Shown: piece after piece, positions 1-6,534 of the stretch
Numbering within the stretch: the first letter of the stretch is position 1
How the letters are laid out: each line of letters begins with the position of its first letter
DNA from: Ruminococcaceae bacterium UBA6857
GTDB taxonomy: Bacteria; Bacillota; Clostridia; Oscillospirales; Acutalibacteraceae
Reading direction: 5' to 3'
Length of the DNA: 8,529 nucleotides
NCBI GenBank assembly: GCA_002451715.1
Contig: DKDD01000159.1
Span: 1 to 8,529, forward strand
Made by a program: the position numbers and the translations under genes
The notes under the pieces: model-generated
The model's database searches: none
Seen by the model: the letters and a program-made list of their open reading frames with translations, nothing else
What the model was told of the DNA's origin: nothing

Positions 1-995
1 CGCTTCCCGATGAAGTTGAAGAAGAAATTGAAGCTATTATTCTTGATGAAGCCGCAAAACCGCCCGTAAAACTCGGAAAAGATGTCGGACGAATCACCGT
101 ATGCGAAAAAACGGTTCACGATTATATTGAACATCTTGAAAGAACAGTCGACTGCGATTTTTCGGGAATGAATATCGCTCTCGACTGTGCAAACGGTTCG
201 GCCAGCGTTTCTGCCGAAAAGCTCTTTTGCGACCTCGGCGCAAACTGCACGGTTCTTTCCGCATCGCCAAACGGTGTGAACATCAACAAAGATTGCGGCT
301 CAACCCACATTGAAGCGCTCCAAAAAGAAGTGCTTGAAAAAGGACTCATGGCAGGCTTTGCCTTTGACGGCGATGCGGACAGAATGCTCGCCGTTGACGA
401 AAACGGCGAAGTTGTTGACGGCGATAGAATTATCGCAATCTGCGCTTCATATATGAAAGAGGAAGGAAAACTCAAAAAGGACACCGCTGTTGTTACGGTT
501 ATGACCAACATGGGCTTCAATAAATATTGCGACAAAGCCGGAATCAATTATGTTTCAACAAAAGTCGGCGACAGATACGTTCTTGAAAATATGCTTCAAA
601 ACGGCTATTCAATAGGTGGCGAACAGTCAGGCCACGTAATTTTTCTCGATTATGCAACAACCGGAGACGGTCAGCTTACCGCTTTGCAGGTTCTCAGAAT
701 CATGAAAAAGACCGGCAAAAAGCTCTCCGAACTCGCTTCCTGCATGAAAGTTTATCCGCAGACGATGATCAACGTTCGCGTTTCAAAAATGGGCAAAGCA
801 CGTTTTGCCGATGACGAAGAGGTTGCAAACGCAATCGCTCAGGCAGAAAAACAGCTCGGCGATACCGGACGCGTTCTTGTTCGCGTTTCGGGAACCGAGC
901 CGCTTGTTCAAGTAATGCTTGAGGGCGAAAACAAAAAGCAAATCGAAACTCTCGCAAAAGAGATTGCCGAAGTTATAAAATTACGACTGATTTAA
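1..995 (+). CDS. glmM: Phosphoglucosamine mutase GlmM, 3' part (5' end outside window)
   Basis: The enzyme interconverts glucosamine-6-phosphate and glucosamine-1-phosphate in the cytoplasm, feeding UDP-GlcNAc for peptidoglycan. The reading frame is open from base 3 to the TAA at 993-995, giving 330 residues. The family is usually about 445-450 residues, so roughly 115-120 N-terminal residues, including the catalytic phosphoserine loop, lie before the window. Visible motifs in order are the metal-binding loop FDGDADR (363-383), the sugar-binding loop GEQSGH (618-635) and the C-terminal phosphate-binding loop RVSGTEP (882-902). GEQSGH followed by an aliphatic stretch is typical of GlmM rather than phosphomannomutase or phosphoglucomutase, which are the alternatives within the superfamily. 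The internal ATG at 168 is not the start, because family-like sequence continues upstream of it in frame. The methyltransferase gene begins 11 bases after the stop. Confidence 0.95.
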   Translation, partial: LPDEVEEEIEAIILDEAAKPPVKLGKDVGRITVCEKTVHDYIEHLERTVDCDFSGMNIALDCANGSASVSAEKLFCDLGANCTVLSASPNGVNINKDCGSTHIEALQKEVLEKGLMAGFAFDGDADRMLAVDENGEVVDGDRIIAICASYMKEEGKLKKDTAVVTVMTNMGFNKYCDKAGINYVSTKVGDRYVLENMLQNGYSIGGEQSGHVIFLDYATTGDGQLTALQVLRIMKKTGKKLSELASCMKVYPQTMINVRVSKMGKARFADDEEVANAIAQAEKQLGDTGRVLVRVSGTEPLVQVMLEGENKKQIETLAKEIAEVIKLRLI

Positions 996-1006
996 GGATA
1001 TTTAAA

Positions 1007-1870
1007 ATGAGAAATACTTTTGACTGGAAAGATTATGAGCTTATCGACTGCTCGGACGGCGAAAGACTTGAACGCTGGAAAGATATTATCCTTGTTCGTC
1101 CTGACCCTCAGGTGATTTGGAAAACCGAAAAGAAAAATCCGCTTTGGAAAAAGGCAGACGCTTTTTATCACCGCTCAAAAACCGGCGGCGGTAATTGGGA
1201 AGTCAGAACAAAACTTCCGCCTTTTTGGACACTTCAATATAAAGACCTGACGTTCAACGTAAAAAACATGGGCTTTAAGCACACCGGAATCTTTCCGGAG
1301 CAGGCGGTTAACTGGGACGAAATCAGAAAAATGATAAAAGAAGCAAACCGCCCTGTAAAAGTGCTGAACCTTTTTGCCTATACAGGCGGCGCAACGATTG
1401 CCTGCCTTAAAGAGGGCGCAAGCGTTGTTCATGTTGACGCTTTAAAAGGCATGGTCGCCTGGGCAAAGGAAAACGCTGTTTCAAGCGGTGTTGCCGACAG
1501 AAGCGTTCGCTGGATTGTTGACGACTGTATAAAGTTTGTTCAGCGCGAAATCCGCCGCGGAAATAAATATGATATAATCATCATGGATCCGCCATCATAC
1601 GGAAGAGGTCCCGGCGGCGAAGTGTGGAAGCTTGAAGACGAAATTTACGGCTTTGTTGAACTTTGCAGCAGACTTTTATACAGTGATTCAATTGCTGTTT
1701 TGATTAATTCTTATACAACCGGACTTTCACCGTCCGTAATGCAGTACATTCTCGGTTCTGTTGTTGTTCCGCGATTTGGCGGAAGCGTTTCGTCTTCGGA
1801 AATCGGTCTTCCGGTATCGGAAAGCAAAATGGTTTTACCGTGCGGCGCATCCGCTTTTTGGAAAAAATAA
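1007..1870 (+). CDS. Class I SAM-dependent methyltransferase (PF10672/COG1092-like), probable rRNA methylase
   Basis: This 287-residue protein has a Rossmann methyltransferase core. Motif I is NLFAYTGG (residues 121-128), the acidic SAM-ribose contact is D144 in VHVDA, and motif IV is DPPSYG (194-199). That set matches the RlmI/RlmL-C family of 23S rRNA methylases. The N-terminal section with GERLERW and LVRPDPQ..W resembles the roughly 290-residue branch that lacks the PUA domain of RlmI. The target base is unknown, and assigning rRNA as substrate is inference from the family. The ATG start follows an AAGGAT ribosome-binding site (994-999) that overlaps the glmM stop, and ecfA1 starts 18 bases downstream. 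Co-transcription with glmM and the ecf genes is therefore likely. A related function such as tRNA or protein methylation cannot be excluded. Confidence 0.88.
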   Translation: MRNTFDWKDYELIDCSDGERLERWKDIILVRPDPQVIWKTEKKNPLWKKADAFYHRSKTGGGNWEVRTKLPPFWTLQYKDLTFNVKNMGFKHTGIFPEQAVNWDEIRKMIKEANRPVKVLNLFAYTGGATIACLKEGASVVHVDALKGMVAWAKENAVSSGVADRSVRWIVDDCIKFVQREIRRGNKYDIIIMDPPSYGRGPGGEVWKLEDEIYGFVELCSRLLYSDSIAVLINSYTTGLSPSVMQYILGSVVVPRFGGSVSSSEIGLPVSESKMVLPCGASAFWKK

Positions 1871-1888
1871 TTTTGGAGTATTTAACAG

Positions 1889-2737
1889 ATGTCATCATAT
1901 ATTGAATTTCAAAATGTAACATTCGGCTATCCCGATGACGACGGAAACGTCACGAGCGATGTTATTGAAAACTTCAATTTAAACATTGAAAAAGGCAGTT
2001 TTGTTGCCGTTCTCGGTCATAACGGCTGCGGAAAATCAACAATTGCAAAGCTTTGCAACGCGATTGAAGTTCCTCTTTCGGGAAAAGTTTTTGTTGACGG
2101 TCTTGATACTGCCGACGAAGAAAAGGTTCTCGATATCAGAAGAAGAGTCGGTGTTGTTTTTCAAAATCCCGATAATCAGATTGTTGCAACTATTGTTGAA
2201 GATGATGTTGCTTTCGGGCCGGAAAACCTCGGCATTGACCCGAAAGAGATTCGTGAGCGTGTTGACGAAGCACTCAAAAATGTCGGAATGTATGAATTTC
2301 GAACTTTTGAGCCGCACAAACTTTCCGGCGGACAAAAGCAGCGTGTTGCAATTGCCGGAATAATTGCAATGAAACCCGAATGTATTGTTCTTGACGAGCC
2401 GACGGCAATGCTTGACCCGCGCGGAAGACGAGAGGTTATGAAAACCGTAAAACGACTCAACAAAGAGTTTGGAATTACTGTTATTTTTATCACCCACTAT
2501 ATGGACGAAGCCGCAAAAGCCGACCGCGTTGTTGTTATGGATAAAGGAAAGATTATTCTTGACGATGAGCCGCGAAGAGTTTTTGCCAATGATGAAATGC
2601 TCAAAAGAGTCGGTCTTGATGTTCCGCAGGCAACCGAACTTTCAAGAATTTTGAAGAAAGACGGAATTAAAATACCGGATACCGCGCTCAATATTGATGA
2701 GCTGTTTGAAAATATTAAGGCAGTTTTGGAGGCATAA
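1889..2737 (+). CDS. ecfA1: Energy-coupling factor transporter ATPase EcfA1
   Basis: This is one of the two cytoplasmic ATPases that power ECF-type uptake of vitamins or metal ions; it forms a heterodimer with EcfA2 and docks on EcfT. The 282 residues have a complete ABC ATPase set: Walker A GHNGCGKST (43-51), Q-loop FQNPDNQ (91-97), signature LSGGQ (145-149), Walker B CIVLDEP with catalytic E170, D-loop LDP (175-177) and switch H203. FQNPDNQ is typical of EcfA1, whereas the next gene has the EcfA2 form. The C-terminal tail carries GLDVPQ.T, which is repeated in EcfA2 and is typical of ECF ATPases rather than generic ABC importers. The ATG at 1889 has a GGAG site at 1875-1878. The stop and the next start share one base (TAATG), implying coupled translation with ecfA2. 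Confidence 0.96.
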   Translation: MSSYIEFQNVTFGYPDDDGNVTSDVIENFNLNIEKGSFVAVLGHNGCGKSTIAKLCNAIEVPLSGKVFVDGLDTADEEKVLDIRRRVGVVFQNPDNQIVATIVEDDVAFGPENLGIDPKEIRERVDEALKNVGMYEFRTFEPHKLSGGQKQRVAIAGIIAMKPECIVLDEPTAMLDPRGRREVMKTVKRLNKEFGITVIFITHYMDEAAKADRVVVMDKGKIILDDEPRRVFANDEMLKRVGLDVPQATELSRILKKDGIKIPDTALNIDELFENIKAVLEA

Positions 2738-3612
2738 TGAATCCTATTGTTCTTGAAACTAAAGATCTCGGCTATCTTTACTCAAAGGGAACTTCGAGTC
2801 AGGTTGCCGCAATCAACGATATAAATCTTAAAATCGAACAGGGCGAGCTTGTCGGCATAATCGGTCACACAGGCTCCGGTAAAAGTACCCTTGTTGAGCA
2901 TTTTAATGCAATTTTAAAGCCGACTTCCGGCAGCGTTTACCTTGACGGAAACGATATTTGGGCAGATAAAAAGAATATTCGTTCCGTTCGCTTCAAGGTC
3001 GGCGTATGTTTTCAGTACCCCGAATATCAGCTTTTTGAAGATACCGTTGAAAAAGATATTGCATACGGCCCGAAAAACATGGGACTTTCGGAAGATGAAA
3101 TCAATTCCCGCGTCCACGAATCGCTTGCCTTTGTCGGACTTTCTGATAATTATCTTGAAAAGTCACCGTTTGATCTTTCGGGCGGCGAAAAAAGGCGCGT
3201 TGCAATTGCCGGAGTAATGGCAATGCGCCCGGAAATTCTTGTTCTTGACGAACCGTGTGCCGGTCTTGATCCCATAGGAAGAAATACGGTGCTTGACCTT
3301 ATTGTCAACTATCGCAAAAAAACCGGCAGCACGGTAATAGTTGTTTCGCACAGCATGGAGGATATCTCAAAAATTGCAACCAAGATTCTCGTTATGAACG
3401 AATCACGTCTTGCTTATTATGATACGGTTGACAACGTTTTTTCACATGCGGCCGAGCTTTTTTCAATGGGACTTGACGTTCCGCAAATCACTCAGCTTTT
3501 TCTCAAATTAAAGGATGCCGGCTATGATGTCAGAACCGATATTTATACTTTTCCCGACGCGGAAAAAGAGCTTTTGAAACTTCTCAAAAGGAGGGGTAAC
3601 AATGCTCAGTGA
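2737..3612 (+). CDS. ecfA2: Energy-coupling factor transporter ATPase EcfA2
   Basis: This is the second ATPase of the ECF importer and a paralogue of the preceding gene. The 291 residues contain Walker A GHTGSGKST (43-51), Q-loop FQYPEYQLFE (92-101), signature LSGGE (147-151), Walker B ILVLDEP with E172, LDP (177-179) and switch H205. FQYPEYQLFE is characteristic of EcfA2. The tail again has GLDVPQ.T (245-252). All catalytic residues of both ATPases appear intact, so both nucleotide sites should be functional. A TGGAGG site (2727-2732) inside the end of ecfA1 precedes the ATG, which overlaps the ecfA1 stop by one base. The 3' end overlaps ecfT by 11 bases. Confidence 0.96.
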   Translation: MNPIVLETKDLGYLYSKGTSSQVAAINDINLKIEQGELVGIIGHTGSGKSTLVEHFNAILKPTSGSVYLDGNDIWADKKNIRSVRFKVGVCFQYPEYQLFEDTVEKDIAYGPKNMGLSEDEINSRVHESLAFVGLSDNYLEKSPFDLSGGEKRRVAIAGVMAMRPEILVLDEPCAGLDPIGRNTVLDLIVNYRKKTGSTVIVVSHSMEDISKIATKILVMNESRLAYYDTVDNVFSHAAELFSMGLDVPQITQLFLKLKDAGYDVRTDIYTFPDAEKELLKLLKRRGNNAQ

Positions 3613-4417
3613 TATCACAATCGGACAGTATTACAAAGGCAATTCGCTTGTTCACAGACTTGACGCGCGAATGAAAATTATTCTTACAATTCTTTTTATT
3701 GTAATAATTTTTCTTTGCAAAAATTTTCTGTCACTCGGACTTATGCTTCTTTTGACAGTTGTTTCAATTGCGCTTTCAAAAGTTCCGTTCAAAATGTTTT
3801 TCAAAAGCATAAAACCGCTGTTGGTAATCATTTTGTTCACGGTAATACTCAATATGTTTTATATAAAAGGCGGAACAACACTCGTTTCGTTTTGGAAGAT
3901 TGAAATCACGTCAAAAGGTGTTTTTACCGCAATTTTTATGGCGATTCGAATAATATGCCTTATCATGTGCAGCTCGCTTTTGACATACACAACCGTTCCG
4001 ACGGCATTGACCGATGCGATTGAAAAACTTCTTTCTCCGCTTTCGCTTGTTCATGTTCCGGTTCATTCACTTGCAATGATGATGACACTTGCACTTCGGT
4101 TTATTCCGACTCTTATTGAAGAAATCGAACGAATTATGAATGCGCAAAAGGCGAGAGGAGCTGATTTTGAAAGCGGAAAATTCATGGCAAGAGTCAAAGC
4201 TATGATACCGATTTTGATTCCGCTTTTTGTTTCTGCGTTCAGACGTGCATACGAGCTTTCTTTTGCAATGACGTGCCGTTGCTATCACGGCGGAGAGGGC
4301 AGAACAAGAATGAAGCAAATGAAGTTTCATGTTTCAGACTTCGTTTCGCTCGGAATTTTTGCGGTTTCTCTTGTCGGCGTAATTTTGCTTAATCGTTATT
4401 TCGGAAGACTCATCTGA
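3602..4417 (+). CDS. ecfT: Energy-coupling factor transporter transmembrane protein EcfT
   Basis: EcfT is the membrane scaffold that links the two Ecf ATPases to exchangeable substrate-binding S proteins. The 271 residues have hydrophobic segments near 24-39, 43-59, 69-88, 105-128, 199-213 and 246-264. Between the fourth and fifth segments lies the cytoplasmic coupling region. It has the first ATPase-contacting motif ARG (184-186, in AQKARGADF) and a second arginine motif CRCY (225-228, R226) in place of the more usual ARGY. The ATG has a strong AGGAGG site (3589-3594) at 7-base spacing and overlaps the end of ecfA2 by 11 bases. No S-component gene is adjacent, so the transported substrate cannot be read from this window; shared use by several S proteins is the usual arrangement for this gene order. 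Confidence 0.95.
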   Translation: MLSDITIGQYYKGNSLVHRLDARMKIILTILFIVIIFLCKNFLSLGLMLLLTVVSIALSKVPFKMFFKSIKPLLVIILFTVILNMFYIKGGTTLVSFWKIEITSKGVFTAIFMAIRIICLIMCSSLLTYTTVPTALTDAIEKLLSPLSLVHVPVHSLAMMMTLALRFIPTLIEEIERIMNAQKARGADFESGKFMARVKAMIPILIPLFVSAFRRAYELSFAMTCRCYHGGEGRTRMKQMKFHVSDFVSLGIFAVSLVGVILLNRYFGRLI

Positions 4418-4427
4418 AAGGTAAAAT

Positions 4428-5207
4428 ATGAGAAATATAAAACTTACGCTCATGTATGACGGAACGCATTTCCATGGATATCAGTTCCAGCCCGGACTTA
4501 TTACTGTTGAAGGCGAAATTAAAAAAGCTTTGAGCCGCCTTTTGGGCGAAGAAGTCAAACTTGTTTCATGCAGTCGTACTGATGCAGGGGTTCATGCCAA
4601 TGAGTTTTGCTGCAACTTTAAAACCGAAAATAACCGCGAGAACGAAAAGCTTCTTCGCGGGCTCAATGCGGTGTTGCCGCTCGGTGTTGCGGTAACAAAA
4701 TGCGAAGAGGTTCTGGAGCACTTTCATTCAAGATACGATTGTCTCGGAAAAGAGTATATCTATAAAATCTGGAACGCGAAAGTTCGCAATCCTTTTCTTG
4801 AAGGCTATGCGCTTCACTATCCGTTTTCGCTTGATGAAAAGCTGCTCGATTCACAGGCAAAAAGTTTTATCGGGACACACGATTTTAAAGCTTTTTGCGC
4901 AAGCGGCTCGTCGGTAAAAACAACCGAAAGAACCGTCTTTGACTGCTCGGTTAAACGCGATGGCGAACTTGTAACTTTCAGTGTACACGGAAACGGATTC
5001 CTTTATAATATGGTTCGAATAATGGTCGGAACGCTTCTTTCGATTAACGAAGGCAAAATCAAAAAAGACTCAATAGACAAAATTATATTGTCCGAAAACC
5101 GAGAACTTGCCGGTGTAACGGCAAAGCCGGACGGCTTATATCTCAACAAAGTTTTCTATCCGGAGGTGAGTAGTTTTGCAAAACGCCAATCAAAGCAAAA
5201 AAAATAA
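4428..5207 (+). CDS. truA: tRNA pseudouridine(38-40) synthase TruA
   Basis: TruA isomerises uridines 38, 39 and 40 in the anticodon stem-loop of many tRNAs. The 259 residues are of normal length. The catalytic aspartate is D52 in SRTDAGVHA. Other family hallmarks are the N-terminal YDGT.F.G, HFHSRYD (98-104), GTHDFKAF (149-156) and FLYNMVR (191-197). The gene follows ecfT by 10 bases, the standard Firmicute order ecfA1-ecfA2-ecfT-truA. Its Shine-Dalgarno site, GAAAGG, overlaps the ecfT stop. The C-terminus ends in a lysine-rich tail whose codons run into an eight-A tract (5197-5204) just before the TAA stop. The last 32 bases overlap the start of the next gene in another frame. Confidence 0.97.
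   Translation: MRNIKLTLMYDGTHFHGYQFQPGLITVEGEIKKALSRLLGEEVKLVSCSRTDAGVHANEFCCNFKTENNRENEKLLRGLNAVLPLGVAVTKCEEVLEHFHSRYDCLGKEYIYKIWNAKVRNPFLEGYALHYPFSLDEKLLDSQAKSFIGTHDFKAFCASGSSVKTTERTVFDCSVKRDGELVTFSVHGNGFLYNMVRIMVGTLLSINEGKIKKDSIDKIILSENRELAGVTAKPDGLYLNKVFYPEVSSFAKRQSKQKK
5162..5168 (+). promoter_or_regulatory. Strong ribosome-binding site inside truA that fixes a TTG start
   Basis: GGAGGTG lies inside the 3' end of truA, with 7 bases between it and the TTG at 5176. It is the best Shine-Dalgarno match near the next gene. No in-frame ATG or GTG lies between it and the predicted membrane anchor, so it decides the TTG start. Confidence 0.85.
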
Positions 5208-6381
5208 AAATGTCGCTAACAACAAACTGATTATTATTGTTGCCGTTCTTGCCGTTGTTATCATTGTTTCCGCGTTGCTGGTTTCAAAGTTTTCTCCGCC
5301 GGGTGGTTCACAAAACAGTGATGAAACAAGCGCTGTATCCGTTAGCGAAAATGAAACAACAAAAAATGCTTTGAAAAACGAAAGCGAAATTTTGCAAAGC
5401 GGTTCGGGCTTTCCGCTTTCATTTTCAAGCAATGACATTGTTGACATAAAATCTGTGGGAAACAACGTGTATGTTGTTTCAAACGAGGTTTTGTTTTGTA
5501 TTTCATCTTCGGGGAAGCTTGTTTTTTCGCGTGTTCTCAATTATTCGGAACCGGTGATGAAATCCTGCGGTAATTACGGTATTGTATTTGATCGTCTCAG
5601 CGGGAAATATATGGTTGTTTCAAAGAAAAAAATAAATTTCACCGGTCAAAGCATAGATTCGTCGCAGATAATTGCGACACAGATTGCTTCTGACGGAAGC
5701 TATGCAATCGCTTCAAGAAGTACCGATTCTGCTTGTATTCTTACATACTATGATAAGAACGGAAAAGAAAAATTCAGTTGGGCATGCTCAAAAGATCATA
5801 TCGTTTCCGTTGCAATTTCATCAAACGGACAAAATCTTGCTTGCGCCGCACTTTCGGCTTCCGACGGTGAAATTGAAACCAAGGTATATCTACTCAACAT
5901 ATATTCTGATGAAACCAAATGGGAGTATACGCTTAAAGGTTCTGCCGCAATTGACATTCATTTTGCCTCGGCAAACAGACTTTCGCTTCTTTGCAACAAC
6001 AAAAGAATCCTGCTTAATTCAAAAGGCGAGGGCAGTATTGTTTCAAACAATGAATTTTCAACCGGGCTTCTCTCCTCTAACAGTGACAGTGACGGATATT
6101 CAGTAACGTTGACTTCGAAATTCGGTTCGTTCGGCGGATATGAAATCAAGAATTACTCTCCAAATAACACGGAAAACTATGCTTTTGAAACAAGCGAAAA
6201 TGTCACTGCTGTTCTTTGCAACGGAAAGAGAACCTATATTTTGACTGATTCCGAAATTATCAGCATTAACTCTTTCGGCAACGAAAGCAAGCGAGTTAAG
6301 CTTGTAACTGCGGGACTCGGAATGTGTCTTTCCGGCGGAAATGTTTACTATTATTCCCTAAATAGTCTTTATAAAGGCTGA
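5176..6381 (+). CDS. DUF5711-like membrane-anchored protein, beta-propeller-like, unknown function
   Basis: I do not know a function for this 401-residue protein. Residues 1-17 are polar and basic, and residues 18-36 form one strongly hydrophobic helix without a lipobox or obvious signal-peptidase site. The most likely topology is therefore N-in with the remainder outside. Residues about 38-75 are a Ser/Asn/Glu-rich low-complexity linker. From about residue 85 to the end there are repeated beta-strand-like blocks of 40-45 residues (for example DIKSVGNNVYVVSNEVLF, SVAISSNGQNLACAALS and TAVLCNGKRTYILTDSEI), suggesting a WD40/PQQ-like propeller. Size, layout and position before a cvpA gene fit the clostridial DUF5711 family; this is recognition from memory, not a search result. 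The TTG start is supported by the GGAGGTG site and overlaps truA by 32 bases. I see no catalytic motif, so a scaffold or sensor role at the cell surface is only a guess. Confidence 0.82.
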   Translation: MQNANQSKKNKNVANNKLIIIVAVLAVVIIVSALLVSKFSPPGGSQNSDETSAVSVSENETTKNALKNESEILQSGSGFPLSFSSNDIVDIKSVGNNVYVVSNEVLFCISSSGKLVFSRVLNYSEPVMKSCGNYGIVFDRLSGKYMVVSKKKINFTGQSIDSSQIIATQIASDGSYAIASRSTDSACILTYYDKNGKEKFSWACSKDHIVSVAISSNGQNLACAALSASDGEIETKVYLLNIYSDETKWEYTLKGSAAIDIHFASANRLSLLCNNKRILLNSKGEGSIVSNNEFSTGLLSSNSDSDGYSVTLTSKFGSFGGYEIKNYSPNNTENYAFETSENVTAVLCNGKRTYILTDSEIISINSFGNESKRVKLVTAGLGMCLSGGNVYYYSLNSLYKG

Positions 6382-6419
6382 TTATTTTTAATTTATACCG
6401 ATAAAAAACCGATTAGCTG

Positions 6420-6448
6420 TTGTTAATTATAATTTTCTATGCTATAAT
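6420..6448 (+). promoter_or_regulatory. Housekeeping (sigma-A type) promoter with extended -10
   Basis: The -35 element is TTGTTA (6420-6425). After a 17-base spacer comes a perfect TATAAT (6443-6448), preceded by TG at 6440-6441, which makes an extended -10 (TGcTATAAT). AT-rich DNA upstream could act as an UP element. Transcription would start near 6454-6456, giving a leader of about 80 bases before cvpA and driving cvpA, pgsA and probably the Clp gene. Confidence 0.8.
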
Positions 6449-6523
6449 CGTTAGAAGTCAAATAACCGCTGATTTATAAAAATGGATTGTTTTGTGGTCT
6501 GTTTGAAGATTAATTGTCTGATC

Positions 6524-6528
6524 GGAGG
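6524..6528 (+). promoter_or_regulatory. Ribosome-binding site that fixes the cvpA start
   Basis: GGAGG sits 6 bases before the ATG at 6535. A TTG at 6514 is also in frame, but starting there would place this site inside the coding sequence and leave no Shine-Dalgarno sequence upstream of it. Confidence 0.85.
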
Positions 6529-6534
6529 ACAAAA

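Larger units (their letters stand above)
6382..6534 (+). other. Intergenic region with promoter and roughly 80-base leader
   Basis: This 153-base gap is the only sizeable non-coding stretch. Its first part is AT-rich (ATTATTTTTAATTTATA at 6381-6397) and includes CCGAT repeated at 6398-6402 and 6409-6413. It then holds the promoter at 6420-6448 and an apparent untranslated leader to the ATG at 6535. I see no GC-rich hairpin with a U tract to terminate the upstream operon, and no recognisable riboswitch or T-box in the leader. Some readthrough from the upstream genes is therefore possible. Confidence 0.7.

Noticed and set aside
122..547. 141-codon open frame on the minus strand opposite glmM
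   Set aside because: It is antisense to a clearly conserved gene, has no family-like motif, and arises from the codon pattern of the + strand gene.
1871..1888. Riboswitch ahead of the ECF genes
   Set aside because: ECF S-component genes often carry riboswitches, but only 18 bases separate the methyltransferase from ecfA1, leaving no room for one.
2036..2497. Long minus-strand and alternative-frame ORFs within the ecfA genes
   Set aside because: They overlap conserved ATPase motifs encoded on the + strand and have no recognisable domain or ribosome-binding site.
6367..6397. Palindrome CTTTATAAAG followed by AT-rich DNA as a terminator of the upstream operon
   Set aside because: The stem would be only three base pairs, mostly A-T, and is not followed directly by a clean T tract.
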